64,000 nt of DNA from Allolobophora icterica (taxonomy: Eukaryota > Annelida > Clitellata > Crassiclitellata > Lumbricidae): assembly GCA_963556255.1 (NCBI GenBank), contig OY744607.1:39019222-39083221 (forward strand), given 5' to 3'. Below are positions 45,946 to 57,547 of the stretch, piece by piece; within the stretch, counting starts at the first letter, position 1; each line of letters starts with the position of its first letter. The notes under the pieces were generated by a model. That model was not told the DNA's origin. It saw only the letters and a list, made by a program, of their open reading frames with translations, and made no database searches. The position numbers and the translations under genes were made by a program.

Positions 45946-46559
45946 CATTATATCTAGAATAACATACCTACTTCCAAAACATATTTATAGATTGAAGTTA
46001 TACTATTCTCTGATATATCCTTACCTAACTTACTGCAATTTAATCTGGGCATCTAACTATGACTCCAGACTAAATAAACTAATAGTATTGCAAAAGAAGA
46101 CAGTAAGGATAGTAGAGGGGACCCGCCGACATGCACACTCTGGCCCAATATTCAAAAACCTCAGGCTGCTGAAAATTAAGCAGATAAGAACCCTACAAAT
46201 AGGGGATTTCCTCTATCGCTATAAATACGGGGGGTCCCTTAGTTAAGAATATTAGTTAAGTAAGTTGCTAAAAAAAAGAACTAAAATAACTTCCCAGAAA
46301 GATTAATAGTATTACTGATTATACGCTATGTATTTAGGGAGAAAATTATGTAACCAGTCATATTACTATAAATGTGTAATTTGCTGATGGGATGAACCCC
46401 TTAGCGGGATTGTATCCCTTTGGGGCCACCCTTCGCAGCCAATATTCAGCGTACCATAGAATGTAACCTTTACACTAAACTAATGTAACATATTAATGTG
46501 ATATACTTTTTTTGCAACCAAAAAAAGTATATATGTATTTAGTTGTGTTTGCTTGTATC

Positions 46560-46690
46560 GTTGTTTCTGTGCATACAGTATTCATTCATTCATTCATTCA
46601 TTCATTCTGAAAATTTGATATAGCGCCTCTTCAAGATAAATATGTACCTACTCAGGGGCGCTCCCAGCTCTATGAGTGTATAGTCTCTGT
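46560..46690 (-). repeat. LINE 3' end with (GAAT)n tail
   Basis: Minus strand: GGGAGCGCCCCTGAGTAGG, GAAGAGGCGCTATATCAAATT, then (GAAT)n at 46581-46606. Confidence 0.65.
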
Positions 46691-46849
46691 ATATGCATGT
46701 AAGTGTGTATGTATGAATGCTCGCATGTGTGTCTGTAAGCTTATTTATGCAAGCATTTCAATGTATATTTAGTTATCTGATAAAATACATATAGTAGATA
46801 CATGTGGACATATGTTTCGCAATAATTACCCTCATAGTATATGCAGATG

Positions 46850-47380
46850 AAAGGCACCGATGATGAATACAGTGAAGATGTTGTTTGCGCAGGACTGTGA
46901 GAAGATGGCATATGCTGTTAAGATATAGGATATGTTGCTAGTAAGATATGGCATAGGCTATTAGAAGATGGCATATGACGTGATGAATGTTATATGCTGA
47001 TAAGAGATGGCAAATGCTGTCATGAGATGGTATATGCTGATAGGAGATGGTCTTGATAGTCTTCACCGATCTGGTTTCTCTTCTAAGCTGCAAATAGTTA
47101 GATTCTGGTCTTTACTGCTTCTTCTATACTCTTAAATCTCTTCTATTAGGTAAATAATAATATTATTAGATTCTAATTAAGAGATGGGGACAATGTAGTC
47201 TTGAAACTGAACTTAGTATCTCTGGATAGCACGACGATGGTATAGGCTGTGAAAAAATGATAGGTATATATAGTGCAACAAGATTACACGTGCTGCAGTG
47301 AGGGGATGGTATATACTGTTAGGAGAAGGTATATGCTGATAGGAGAAGGTATAGGCTGTGAGGAGATGGTATATATATGT
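46850..47380. repeat. ~22-bp GATGGTATATGCTGATAGGA minisatellite
   Basis: Imperfect units at 46895-47050 and 47240-47375, interrupted by the R5 copy. It may be one array split by insertion. Confidence 0.75.
47054..47240 (+). repeat. R5 repeat, upstream arm of an inverted pair
   Basis: Matches the reverse complement of ~48468-48640 over ~175 bp at roughly 85-90% by eye, including CTCTTCTAAGCTGCA, ACTCTTAAATCTCTTCTATTAG and CTAATTAAGAGATGGG. Confidence 0.85.
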
Positions 47381-47529
47381 GTGAGATTGTGACGTGGGCG
47401 TATTTGCATGTACATGTATATTTACGAAGAGGATTGCAGACGGACGTAGCCAAGTGTTGATTATATTCTTCATAATGCAAGAAGTCATCGCGCACCGGAA
47501 ATGGGTCTGTCATGAGATCTGATGCAGTA

Positions 47530-47931
47530 TCAACGTCGTCGTCATCATCATCGTCGTCGTTGTCGTCGTAGTCATTATCAGTTCCTGACGTTTGCCATTT
47601 GATGTCGATGGGTGCAATATATGATCTCGGTTCTTTTTACCATTTCTCAAATCTAGTTTTTTCTCTTTTTCCAATCAGAGTCTTGTTTTTTTTCTTCGTT
47701 TATATTGTCTACCGCGCATAGTCGTGATCTTTCTTTGTCTCGCTTTCCTTTGAAACTTTCATCTCCATGACTGTATATCTTGATTGACTTCTTTTCCCCC
47801 TCCTCTTTCTTCTTCCAGCTCAAGAAACATTTTCAAGTCATCTTAACACGCACAGCTTTATATCCCCTTGCTTGCCGCGTTTTACGCCCTTGTGAGATTC
47901 TTAGCAGTAGTCATATACACACTCGCGCACA

Positions 47932-47973
<42 letters not shown>

Positions 47974-48000
47974 CACACACACACACACACACACACACAT
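47530..48000. repeat. (GTC/ATC)n, pyrimidine run and (CA)n
   Basis: GTCGTCGTCATCATC (47535-47575), a TTCT-rich stretch, then CACACA 47927-47999, ~100 bp before exon C. Confidence 0.85.
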
Positions 48001-48098
48001 CTCACAGTATTACATTACATTACATTTTTCCCAAACTGAGTGCACTAGATTGCATTGCTTTTCGTCATGTTACATTGCACGTAATTACGTGTTAACAG

Positions 48099-48218
48099 TT
48101 CCCGGTCCGGTTGGTCATCTGAGCGTCATAGGACGTGGCTTCAATCTGCTTCGTCTGGCCTGGGAGAAACCGACCGCACTCAACGGAATATTTCTCGGAT
48201 ACACTCTGACTTACACGG
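48099..48218 (+). CDS. neuroglian/L1CAM-like, exon C (next FN3, first half)
   Basis: Acceptor GTGTTAACAG, donor GTAAGG; phase 1 at both ends, 120 nt. Encodes PGPVGHLSVIGRGFNLLRLA, WEKPTALNGIFLGYTLTYT. With exon B it reads EG-VPGPV, the usual boundary into the fourth FN3 domain of L1-family proteins (EGVPSAPSSL in human L1); WEKP..NG...GYTL is its strand-C motif. It is a symmetric exon, but skipping it alone would break the FN3 fold. Flanked by the inverted R5 repeats. Confidence 0.85.
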
Positions 48219-48239
48219 GTAAGGCGGAATAATCTATCC

Positions 48240-48392
48240 CAATAGTCTATTCGAATAGTCTATTCGAATGTTTTTTTTCGAATAGTCTATTCGAATAGTC
48301 TATCCGAATAGTCTATCCGAATAGTCTATCCGAATAGTCTATCCGAATAGTTTATCCGAATAGTTTATCCGAATAGTCTATCACAATAGTTT
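48240..48392. repeat. 13-bp AATAGTCTATCCG minisatellite
   Basis: About 11 units starting ~20 bp after the exon C donor; the first units have TTCG in place of TCCG. Confidence 0.9.
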
Positions 48393-48399
48393 ATCATAT

Positions 48400-48650
48400 C
48401 GCAATCTTGACATTTCTAAAGCGCAGCTTAAAAGCTAGGGGCAGACACCAGATTATTCAGGGCGCTCCGTCTTGCTATTCAGAGATACTGAGTGGAGTTT
48501 CAAGAATAAATTGTCCCTATCTCTTAATTAGAATCCAATTATTTAACTAATAGAAGAGATTTAAGAGTATAAAACAAGCAGTAAAGACTAGAATCTTACT
48601 ATATGCAGCTTAGAAGAGAAACCAGATCGATGAAGACTAAAAGGATAAAT
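48400..48650 (-). repeat. R1/R5 repeat, downstream arm of an inverted pair
   Basis: 48405-48465 is an antisense R1 end (TTTCTAAAGCGCAGCTTAAAAGCT); 48468-48640 is the R5 arm complementary to 47054-47240. R1 and R5 are therefore parts of one longer repeat. Confidence 0.8.
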
Positions 48651-48909
48651 AGTTCAGCATTTAGGTGAATAGTGGTTGAAACAAAGCACCCGGTGATCTA
48701 AAGAGCTAAGCCAAGAAGAAGACTTGCTGAATGAAGCTGTCCGACTCCGTGATCATAAGAGACTCGTGGAAATACGCAAAAGACCAGAGAACCATGAGGA
48801 ATTACGTCATTAAATACTAGACCAGACATAGGTTAGCTGATATAAAATTGGCTAAAGTGCACGTGTAGGGGAATAACTATTAGAAAGCATAGGAGAATGG
48901 TGGGTGAGA

Positions 48910-48928
48910 AAGAGTGAGAGAGAGAGAA

Positions 48929-49009
<81 letters not shown>

Positions 49010-49010
49010 T
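48910..49010. repeat. (GA)n microsatellite
   Basis: Nearly pure GA, about 120 bp before exon D. Confidence 0.97.
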
Positions 49011-49131
49011 CTATATATACATACATACATACACATACATCCAATGTCATGCTGCGGTGTGTACATTTATTGGGTCGGTGGTGTGTTGTTGTGTGACTAA
49101 CGACTGACTGTGTCGCTGATGTGCGTTGCAG

Positions 49132-49320
49132 TAGTCAACCCACTGGATTCTCCGGTCCACAACAGGGATGCTGTCGTCCAAGTTGATGAGCCGAATCTGA
49201 TGCGGCTGACGCTGAAGGGCCTTCTTCCGCAGCACACATATCGACTCAGCATCTCCGGCAGAACGAGCGTCGGCCACGGTCCACCTGTGGTAACCGAAGC
49301 GCGTACACTTCAAGAAGGCC
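49132..49320 (+). CDS. neuroglian/L1CAM-like, exon D (FN3 second half)
   Basis: Acceptor GTGCGTTGCAG, donor GTGAGT; phase 1 at both ends. Encodes VNPLDSPVHNRDAVVQVDEP, LMRLTLKGLLPQHTYRLSIS, GRTSVGHGPPVVTEARTLQE. The L.GL.P...Y...I...TSVG.GPP pattern is the FN3 F-strand tyrosine corner. It completes the domain begun in exon C after a 913-bp intron. Confidence 0.87.
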
Positions 49321-49674
49321 GTGAGTAACACTTCGGCTCCAACGCATGTCCCTTCTAAGACAACTGGCGTCGGGGTCACAAACACAACAATTAAGGCTCT
49401 AGGATACTCAAAAACTGGAAAAGCGCCATTTAAATGTCCAAATTGTCCATATATACATGCATGCATACATACATACAAACATACATACATACAAATACAC
49501 TTACATACGCACATACAAATTTTCTTGCAATTTGTAGAACATGGTGTATTCGTAGTCTAATATTCCAGACCACCTGAGCCTAGTTGTTTGTTATCACAAA
49601 TTATAATTAAGACTCTAAATCATAAACCTTAATCTCCCTTAATGTTTGCTAAATGTTTCTTATTTTGTTTCCAG

Positions 49675-49794
49675 CTCCAGCGGCTTTTTTCTTCACAACG
49701 ACGAACATCAGCAAACGAACTCTGAACGTCACTTGGTTTATGTCGGAACACGGAATTCCAGGCACCGTCTTCACCGTTCAGTACCGCAAGCTTG
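49675..49794 (+). CDS. neuroglian/L1CAM-like, exon E (next FN3, first half)
   Basis: Acceptor TATTTTGTTTCCAG, donor GTAAGG; phase 1 at both ends, 120 nt like exon C. Encodes PAAFFFTTTNISKRTLNVTW, FMSEHGIPGTVFTVQYRKL. W and the YRKLG strand fit FN3. Two glycosylation motifs (NIS, NVT). It resembles the fifth L1 FN3 domain (NISWEYEGP...FYVEYG). Confidence 0.85.
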
Positions 49795-49849
49795 GTAAGG
49801 CGAACTACCTGTTGATGCGCAAGAAGAATTCCACACTGCGCATGCTTAG

Positions 49850-50425
49850 TCTTTGGCGTTACCTCTTTAGGCCAGTGCAGACTTACCCTCGGTCAGTTGA
49901 GTAACCTGTTTAGATCAATGCAGACTTAACCTTGGTCAGTCTGGTTACCTGTTTAGATCAATGCAGACTACCCTTGGTCAACGACCCCCAACTGGCTACC
50001 TGTTTAGGGCAAAGCAGACTTACCTCTGGTCAGTTTAGTTACCTCTTTAGCCCATAGCAGACTCATTCTTGGTCATCTTAGTTACTTCTTCAGGCCAAAA
50101 CATACTTACCCTTGGTCAGTTTAGTTATCTGAATATTGGTACCATTTGAAACTGTTCCGTTCAAAACTGGTACCATTTCAAACGGTTCCGTTGAAAATTG
50201 GTACCATGCCATTTGAAATTGTTGCGATTGAAGCGTTTTCTTATTTTCTTTTCGTTCTATGCAACTTATTTGTAGATACAAATTCCTGCAACGCCCCCAA
50301 AACGAGGACCAGTTTAATCTCAGGCATCTGAAGAAAATTTAAAAAACAGGCGACACAACGCTAAGATCAGGTCAAGATTTAGGTCAGGTCAAGATTTAGG
50401 TCAGGTGAAGATTAAGGACAGGTCA
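49850..50425. repeat. ~48-bp, 26-bp and 18-bp minisatellites
   Basis: About 5-6 units around GCAGACTTACCCTTGGTCAG (49850-50135), three GGTACCATTTGAAA units in changing context (50137-50225) and GGTCAAGATTTAGGTCA units (50365-50425). Confidence 0.8.
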
Positions 50426-50699
50426 TTCAAAGTCTTTAATGATGGACTCTGCTTGTACTGAGATTGTTGACGCAGAGATTGATTTCCTTGTGGTCTACTT
50501 CACGGGTTTATGGGAGTCGTGGATTAGACCCGGTCCCATCTGAGACCCACGGTGCTAGTGAAGCCAGCGAGTAAGTAAGTAAGCAACACGTGTCCGGTGT
50601 AAGTTTAATGCGTCGTTGAATTTATTTTGGTCGAACGACTTCAACAAGACGAACCCTCGACGCTTTGCGAAGTTATTATAGGCGCTATATAAATGTTCA

Positions 50700-50965
50700 G
50701 CTACATACATGCAACAGGGCATAGATACATACATACATGTATGTACGTATGATTACATACATGCATACACACATACACACATGCACACATACACACATAC
50801 GTACATACATACACACATACACCCATACATACATACACAATACACATACACCCATACAGACATACACACAAACACCCATACATACATACATATATATATA
50901 TGCATGCATATACATACACATTTATGTGCACATACATTATCACATACACACCTACATGCAATACA
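50700..50965. repeat. (CATA)n microsatellite
   Basis: ACATACAT/ACACATAC repeats. 50426-50699 is unique apart from a GGCGCTATATAAATG at 50680. Confidence 0.92.
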
Positions 50966-51012
50966 ACAAAACTCTTGCATAATTCGTCACCTTATTTGAC
51001 GACGTCGTAACG

Positions 51013-51028
51013 TGACGTCATCACGTGA
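51013..51028. promoter_or_regulatory. full CRE next to an E-box, intronic
   Basis: TGACGTCA (51013-51020) directly abuts TCACGTGA (51021-51028), two perfect palindromes with no spacer. Intronic, ~1.2 kb after exon E. 51100-51950 shows no exon; AT-rich. Confidence 0.4.
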
Positions 51029-51954
51029 AGTTACCGCGTTGCTGTTGACAATGGGCGCTCTTGTTGCGTGTTCTTTCCTTTCCAGCGCCGGCTCTTCCCC
51101 CCTTCCCCTATCCTCTTTCCATTCGTCCCATTTCTTCGTCGCCTGTCCCTTCCGCGTGCAATCTATAGCCCTAAGTGTTTATCCTCGGCGGGGACCGTAT
51201 TCCTCGGACGCTATATACTCAGCCACGCTGCGCGCTATATTAAGAGTGCAAGGGATACGGTCACTGTCGCTGAGCTGAATATAGACGATATATTTACACG
51301 TGCTATATATGGTTTACAAAGTTTCATTTTATATAGCTTTCTACAATATATTTATTATAAAACTACGTAACAGATGGATAGAAGTGTTAATGTAAATATA
51401 CTGAATAACGTGCGCAAGTCATAGGGCAACGCTGTACCAAATATAGACGATACTTATCTATAGATACTAATGTAGAAATCATATAATACATATATTGGAG
51501 TCAGTAGTCACCCAGTACTATATATTTTTTATATACATACATATAAGTATATGCACCTGTCACGATATATATTTTCGATATTTTACATATGCTATCAATA
51601 ATCCAGTAACACATTTTTGCATAAAGTGACGGTGTTCTTGCCAGCGTTTGCGAGAATGGCGTCACTGTGGATAGTTGGATGGACGAATCGGTTCGATATG
51701 TTTGATCCGGGATTCTTTTCAGGCGAAAGACTCTCGCTTGATGGACTCGTCAATGGCTGGACGAGGGATGGTAATGGTCCACATCCGGTTCGTGTAGAAG
51801 GAGTTTTCGTAGTCGATGGGGGTTTTTGACGCGATTATATGGCGCCAAGAAAGAATCGTAGACTACGAGGGACGACAAACAATGCGTGTTGCTGAAGCGA
51901 AGCATGTCCGAGACGTAGGACTAATAGTCCGCGACAACCAGATGACTGCGACGG

Positions 51955-52580
51955 AGAGAGAGAAAAAGGGGAGAGAGGGACGGACGGACGGAGGGACGGA
52001 GTGAGGGACGGGCGGACGGAGTGAGGGACGGACGGACGGACGGAGGCAAAGAGGGACGGACGGACGGAGGCAAAGAGGGACGGACGGACGGACGGACGGA
52101 GGGGCAGAGAGTGAGAGAGAGAGACAGAGAGACAGACAGACAGACAGAAGGACAGACAGAGACAGAGACAGACAGACAGAGGGAGCGATGAAAGGAGGGA
52201 GGGAGCGAGGGATGGACGGAAAGAGGGACGGACGGACGGAGGGAGGGAGGGAGAGGACGCGTTGTTATCTTCACTAACGTCTGCAGAAATGCCTTTGCTT
52301 TTCAGAAACAATTGTATGTATGAATGCAGGCATGCATGAATGTATGTATGTACACTTTCATTTATGTATGATATACGTTTTTATGTATGTTTGCATGCAT
52401 GCATGTATGCATTCATGCATTTATGTATGTATGTATGTATGTATGTATGTGTGCATGTATGCATGTATGCATGTATGCAAGCGTTCATGTATTCATGCAT
52501 GCATGAGTGTGCATATATGCGGGTACGTATGTATATATGTAGGTATGTATGTATGCATTATGTATGTATGTGTGTGGACG
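51955..52580. repeat. GGAC/GACA and ATGT microsatellites
   Basis: GGACGGACGGAGG and GACAGACAGA (51955-52260), then ATGTATGCATG (52310-52580). Confidence 0.92.
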
Positions 52581-52599
52581 ATGCTGTGACTAAGCCATA

Positions 52600-53584
52600 C
52601 GCATACCTGAATTTATTTCTTAAACCGGTTTCATACGAATAGCAACTACAATTACCGACCCAGATTCTATAAACCAATCTAAAACCAAAGGCAGCGTTTG
52701 CAATCGTTTTCAATTATTCATCAAAGAACTGCACCAGTGCGTCTCTGAAACTAATAAAATAGCCTCCTTTCACATCCGAAAGTCTTGGCTGTGCATACGC
52801 GGAAAGAAACTGTTCAGCGTACATTTCCAACTTAGATAAGTACGCGAACTCTTACATATGACACCGTGATCTTAATTTCATTTGGTTTGTCCTTTGGGAT
52901 TTCATTCATTCGAAGTCTTCCTTTTCTCTTCTCGTTTTCTTTGGTTTTCATTCAGTTCTTTTATCTCTCAACCTTTGATCATCGTAATTTACTTTTCCTA
53001 TACATCGGTATTGTTTCATCTCAGCCAAATTTCTAACCATTTAATTAACTATTCTGTCTTTTTTTTACTCCCTTCTTCTTTTAATCTGGCTTCCTTTACT
53101 TATTTGATTTGCTTGTCTTCTCTTTTTCCATTCACTTCTATTCCTTCTTCTGTTTCGATTGTCTTCGTTTCTCCTTGGCTTTGTTTCCTTTCATGATCGT
53201 CTCCTTTGGTCCAACCTCTGCTTCCAGCGACTGTTGTACTCTCCATTGAGCACGTCCTTAGTACCATCTTCATAGCCATTCAGTCTCTCGGACGGTCAGT
53301 CGGTCGAATGTAGGAAAGGTAATAATAAGTCGGTACTCGGAGAATGCGTGGTTCGTCATTAAACAAGACGAAACGAAACGAGGGCTGACCGATCTCAATT
53401 CCTGCCCCGTCGTCGTGTTTGTGTACCTGCATCAGAGATGTGAAATTGAGCCTCTGTTTCCGGGAAATGTTGGCAATTGCCCGGTCGACTTTCAAAGGAT
53501 GTAGCAATATTCGTCGGACGGTCATGAGGTTGACTGCTATGGTCAGAACATCGTGGAGTTGAAGGAAACTACAAACACAGGTCT
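52600..53584. other. no gene; pyrimidine-rich from 52880
   Basis: T/C-rich DNA to 53220. 53280-53580 is mixed with a short minus frame of no recognised domain. Confidence 0.4.
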
Positions 53585-54490
53585 TTGTCATTGTTGGATC
53601 TTCATTTCCCCTGCTTCGTCTTCTTCCACTTCTTCTTCTTCTACATTTATTATCGTCTCCCATTCAACCACTGTCAATTCTCCATCCTCCTTTCAATCCT
53701 CTTTCATCGCTTCCTCCTCATCTTCTCTCGCCGTCATCATCTTCGTTGTAGTTCTTTCTTTCCCACTTATCCGCTACTTCATCTTGTTCTCTCCTCCCTC
53801 CTCCCTTTCTCCTGTACATTTTCATCCTCGTTATCTTTATTTATTTTGCTCTTACTACTCTTCTTCTTTCTGCTTCTCTTCTTTGTAATTTCTTTTCCTT
53901 GTCCTCGTACTCTTTTCTGTTCCACCTCTTCTCCATCCTCTTCTTCCTCCTCTTATTCCTATCCACATATTCCTCCTTTTCCATATTCTACATGTCTTTT
54001 CACTCCTCCTATTCCTCTTCATTTTCTTTCCGCTCTTCCTCATTATCCTTCTCGTCTTATTCTTTCTCCTCTTTATCATTCTGTTTTCTCTTCTTGTCCT
54101 CCTTATTCTCCGTCCTCTTTATATTCCTCTTTTTCTGTGTCAACCTTTCCCATTCTTCCTCCTTTTCTCCTTCTTGCTCTGTCTCCTTCTTCATTTCCTT
54201 TCCTCCTCTTCCATCTCTTACTTCTTCCCTTCCTCCTACGATTCCTCTCTCAAGTTTCTCTCTTCCTGTTTCTATTCTTCTCTCTTCCTCTTTCTATTCT
54301 TCTTGCCCTCCTTCTTCTCCCTTGTCTTGATCCTACAGCTCCTCCTTCCTTTCGTTTTGTTCTTCGTATTCCTCCTCCTTCCCTCTGTTTCTTCTATTCC
54401 TCATTTTCATCTTGTTATTTTCTCCCTCGTCTCCTTCTCCTACTCCTCCCTGTTGTCTTTATCTTGATCCTCTCCTTCCTCCCTGTCCTA
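53585..54490. repeat. ~900-bp polypyrimidine block
   Basis: Long T/C-rich stretch (TTCTTCCTCCTC). The 314-codon Ser/Leu/Phe/Pro frame is compositional, has no domain and coexists with other open frames. Confidence 0.85.
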
Positions 54491-55364
54491 TTTCTCGTTG
54501 CTGAGGACAATAGCAATACGTGGATTTGAATTGATAGCGCCGAGGTCTCTGATACGGCGATGTTTTCGCATTGAATACCACCTAACTGGATCGTATGTCT
54601 TCGTTTGTAACTGGAAAAATGGCCCATTGTGGAATAGAGATGTCCACCACCCGCCCATCCCCCAACTCCAACCCCCTACCGCCTGCCCTCTCTTTCCAGC
54701 CCTGGCCATCTGGAGTGTTATCGATCAGGTTACTCCGCCGCTGCGCTGCCAAGCCAGGAAATGCCAGGCGCCTCTCCATCCTATTAGGTACCACGTTTAC
54801 ACCGCTTTTTAGCGACTATATACGAATATAAACAGTCTATGTATATCTAAATACAAATGCATATATATATGCATACAATCGCTAGCAGAACTATGTGTAT
54901 ATACACAATCATCCTATAAAACATAGGAATGGTCAAATATATATACAAGGTGTATAAGATTGCATGTAATTTCAAGCAATGTATAATTTGTATATATACA
55001 TATATAAGTCATCATGTGTAAAACAATCGAATGGTATATAATTATACATGTGCGTGTATGAGTGTGCGTGCGTCAATGTACGCGTGTGTGTGCACGTGCA
55101 TGTGTGTGCGTGCTTGTGTGCGTGCATGATTGTATAATGTAGGAGTTAAGTCGAACTGGATGGTTTTGTGGAGAGCAATGGTATGCATGTGGTGAAGTAA
55201 AGAGTCTAGTGAATGGAATATCTACCTGCGAAATTAAGAGCTCGAATATTAAATATTCAGGAGGCGTTGCCTCAGCATCTGCTTAGACTCCGCCTGCAGC
55301 TGACCGCAATCAGGGTCTTGAATATAAAGCATTTCTGTGTGATTGGGTTGACTGAACTCTGGAG
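54491..55364. other. no gene; TATA/TGTG repeats 54840-55140
   Basis: 54685-54790 was tested as an exon (CTCTCTTTCCAG upstream) but shows no FN3 motif. TATATA and GTGTGCGTG repeats follow. Confidence 0.4.
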
Positions 55365-55460
55365 TACTGGAGATGCCAGTACCATGCCTAGATAAAGGAG
55401 GAGGGTGACGCTAGTCATCTTTGTTATGACACAGCGTCGTTAAACAGCAACTACCTTTTG
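55365..55460 (-). repeat. R3 repeat copy
   Basis: GGAGGAGGGTGACGCTAGTC and GTTATGACACAGCGTCGTTAAACAGC are the reverse of 38032-38090. Confidence 0.6.
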
Positions 55461-55559
55461 TCTGCGATGCTTTGTCTTCAGCCTGATTTGTTGGGAGGCG
55501 CATCTGAGCAGTTATCTTAGTATCTGTAATTCATTCGTAGCAGATGTATTTTCTGTATA

Positions 55560-55770
55560 GTTTTGTACTGTATTTGGAAATTTTTAAAGCGCCTCTTGAC
55601 AGTAGAAGCTATTCAGAGGAGCTCTCGACGTGGGAGCCCTGAGGGAAAAGAATGCCTCCAAGGAGCGGACAGGTATACGGAGAAGACCCCAGACAGAATC
55701 TTAGATCGAATTGAGGGAAGGCCGTTCCAAGAGGAGGAACCAATAGCGCTCCTTCAATGGAAACGAATCA
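55560..55770 (-). pseudogene. LINE ORF2 C-terminal scrap and 3' end
   Basis: The minus strand encodes GSSSWNGLPSIRSKI and ends with AGAGGCGCTTTAAAAATTTCC near 55575. The long + frame is its shadow. Confidence 0.55.
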
Positions 55771-56234
55771 GAAACGATCTATACGCTAGAGTGCTAGACT
55801 ACAAGGCTAGCAGAAACATGTTTCAATATTTCTGGCGCCCTCTGGTGAACTCAGATAGACAAATGAGTGCAATGACCGTATACCCTCGATGGGAAGATCA
55901 AGCGACGGTCGAAGGAGAGACCTGGTCAAAGTCCTTCTGTGCCGAGGCTAAAAAACGACGTTGCTAACATTTCATAACCAAGGATTTTGTCCTCTCAAAG
56001 GAAGCTTAAGGTAGCCTACTAATAATTTCGCTTCTTCTCTTTCACCTTCTCACTCGTAAGGTTTTACCTTGCGAGTCTCAATATGACCAGATTGCCGAGT
56101 ATTTACGCCACCGGCTTTTTCCTACTGCATCCTGGAATTGGTATAATCGGTAGCGCGCTTGGTCTGTCTCGAAAGACTGCGGGTTTGAGCTTGCCGAACA
56201 AACTCCTTGGGACTGCCCTGAATAATTTACCCAC

Positions 56235-56470
56235 GCTTTTCTATATTATATAATACAACCGCATTTGGTATTACCCTCCTTCCAAAGTTGAGAAGTGTAC
56301 ACACGATCATACGACAGAACATCGGTGGCGCTGGGCAGTTGTGAGTTAAGGACTTGCTCGAGGTTTCTACACAGTCAGCTGTCATGGGGAGGCTCGAACC
56401 CGTATACCCTCCGAGTTACAAGCCGAGCACTCTTATCAATCGGCTACTGATTCTGTCACCAAGCAGTGTA
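56235..56470 (-). repeat. tRNA-derived SINE-B
   Basis: Minus-strand head CAGTAGCCGATTGATAAGAG (A box) and GGGTTCGAGCC (B box, ~56400), body with CAAGTCCTTAACTCAC, tail toward TTGTATTATA. Confidence 0.7.
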
Positions 56471-57013
56471 ATTTGGTTCCGGCATGTGCTGGGAGTAGAT
56501 GGAAAGTTTAGCAACTCACCGCCTCGTGTCCAGGACCTTAGAATTCGTCCAGTGCTGAATGTCCCAAGCGCAGAATAAAGGGCTCATCACACAGTTCCAC
56601 TAGGGATATGGAAGCTCTACTTTCATTTTATCCTGGGTTCATATCCTTGTCCTAAATTACCTTGTCAGTGTTTGCAGATGTTCCGAGAGAAGATACAGTT
56701 CATAGATGGCCGGATCGATACGTCGTCCTGAACGCCTTGATTGATTTATGTGCCGTAGTTCGGCTGACTAATCGTTCATAGAAGACGCACTTGGCACGTG
56801 GTCAAGGCATTAGCGCCTTTATTCCTTGGCGACAGTGCTTTCTAATGAGTCTCGACGATCTGTGTACACTGCGGAATTGACTGTAGACAAAGCGTCCATA
56901 TGTAAACGTCGTTAATCTCCGGCTCACTGGAAGAAGTAAAAGCACACGAGACTAAATGCAATTTCTAATGACAGCTGCAGATACTAATGTGCTTAGACAG
57001 TTCCCGTTCAGAC

Positions 57014-57434
57014 ACAGTGCATGACAATGTGGCATGCTGCAATGTAGGTGCAGTGCCTGACAATGTAGCATGCTGCAATGTAGGTACAGTGCCTGACAAT
57101 GTAGCATGCTGCAATGTAGGTACAGTGCCTGACAATGTAGCATGCTGCAATGTAGGTACAGTGCCTGACAATGTAGCATGCTGCGATGTAGATACAGTGC
57201 CTAACATTGTGGTATGCTGCAATGTAGGTACAGTGCCTGACAATGTAGCATGCTGCAACGTAGGTACAGTGCCTGACAATGTAACATGCTGCAACGTAGG
57301 TACAGTGCCTGACAATGTAACATGCTGCAATGCAGAGACAGTGCCTGACAATGTAGCATGCCGCAATGTAGATACAGTGCATGATAATGTGATGTGCTGC
57401 AATGTAGGTACAGTGCCTGACAATGTAGCATGTA
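57014..57434. repeat. 36-bp tandem repeat, ~11.7 copies
   Basis: Unit ACAGTGCCTGACAATGTAGC ATGCTGCAATGTAGGT. The unit length is a multiple of three, so several frames on both strands stay open for ~120-160 codons. No start or splice context. Confidence 0.95.
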
Positions 57435-57547
57435 GCAAGAGTAATGTAGTAAAAGTAACACCTTACTGTACTTAAGTAAAAGTTTCAGTACTTTTAATTT
57501 TAAAGAATTATTAAAAGTGGAATCACGTTTGCTTTGAAATACTCTGC

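Larger units (their letters stand above)
44324..46250 (+). pseudogene. LINE reverse transcriptase (CR1/jockey-like), multiply interrupted
   Basis: Sense-strand pieces in order: GHSTFMALLDMEDKISEAI, FIDLAKAFDIVDHNILL, YGIRGTQLNWFESYFINR, SHGVPQNSNLGSLLFLIYIN, catalytic FADDTN (44819-44836), KWFADNKLTLNIDKTNFI, frameshift, WKTHINYISNKIAKNIGII, then after the hAT insertion HIYRLKLYYSLIYPYLTYCN and LKIKQIRTLQIGDFLYRYKY to a stop at 46244. The endonuclease half is absent (5' truncation at a microsatellite). Two insertions and frameshifts show it is dead. Not linked to the host gene. Confidence 0.88.

Noticed and set aside
51617..51829. 70-codon plus frame with a nearby TTCTTGCCAG
   Set aside because: No FN3 or other domain; not needed for frame continuity.
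53585..54529. 314-codon plus frame rich in Ser, Leu, Phe and Pro
   Set aside because: Compositional product of a polypyrimidine block; no domain, overlapping frames equally open.
54685..54790. Possible exon after CTCTCTTTCCAG
   Set aside because: Translation shows no FN3 signature and exons E and F already join in phase to make a domain.
56965..57475. 157-162-codon frames over the 36-bp array
   Set aside because: Open only because the unit is a multiple of three; no splice or start context.
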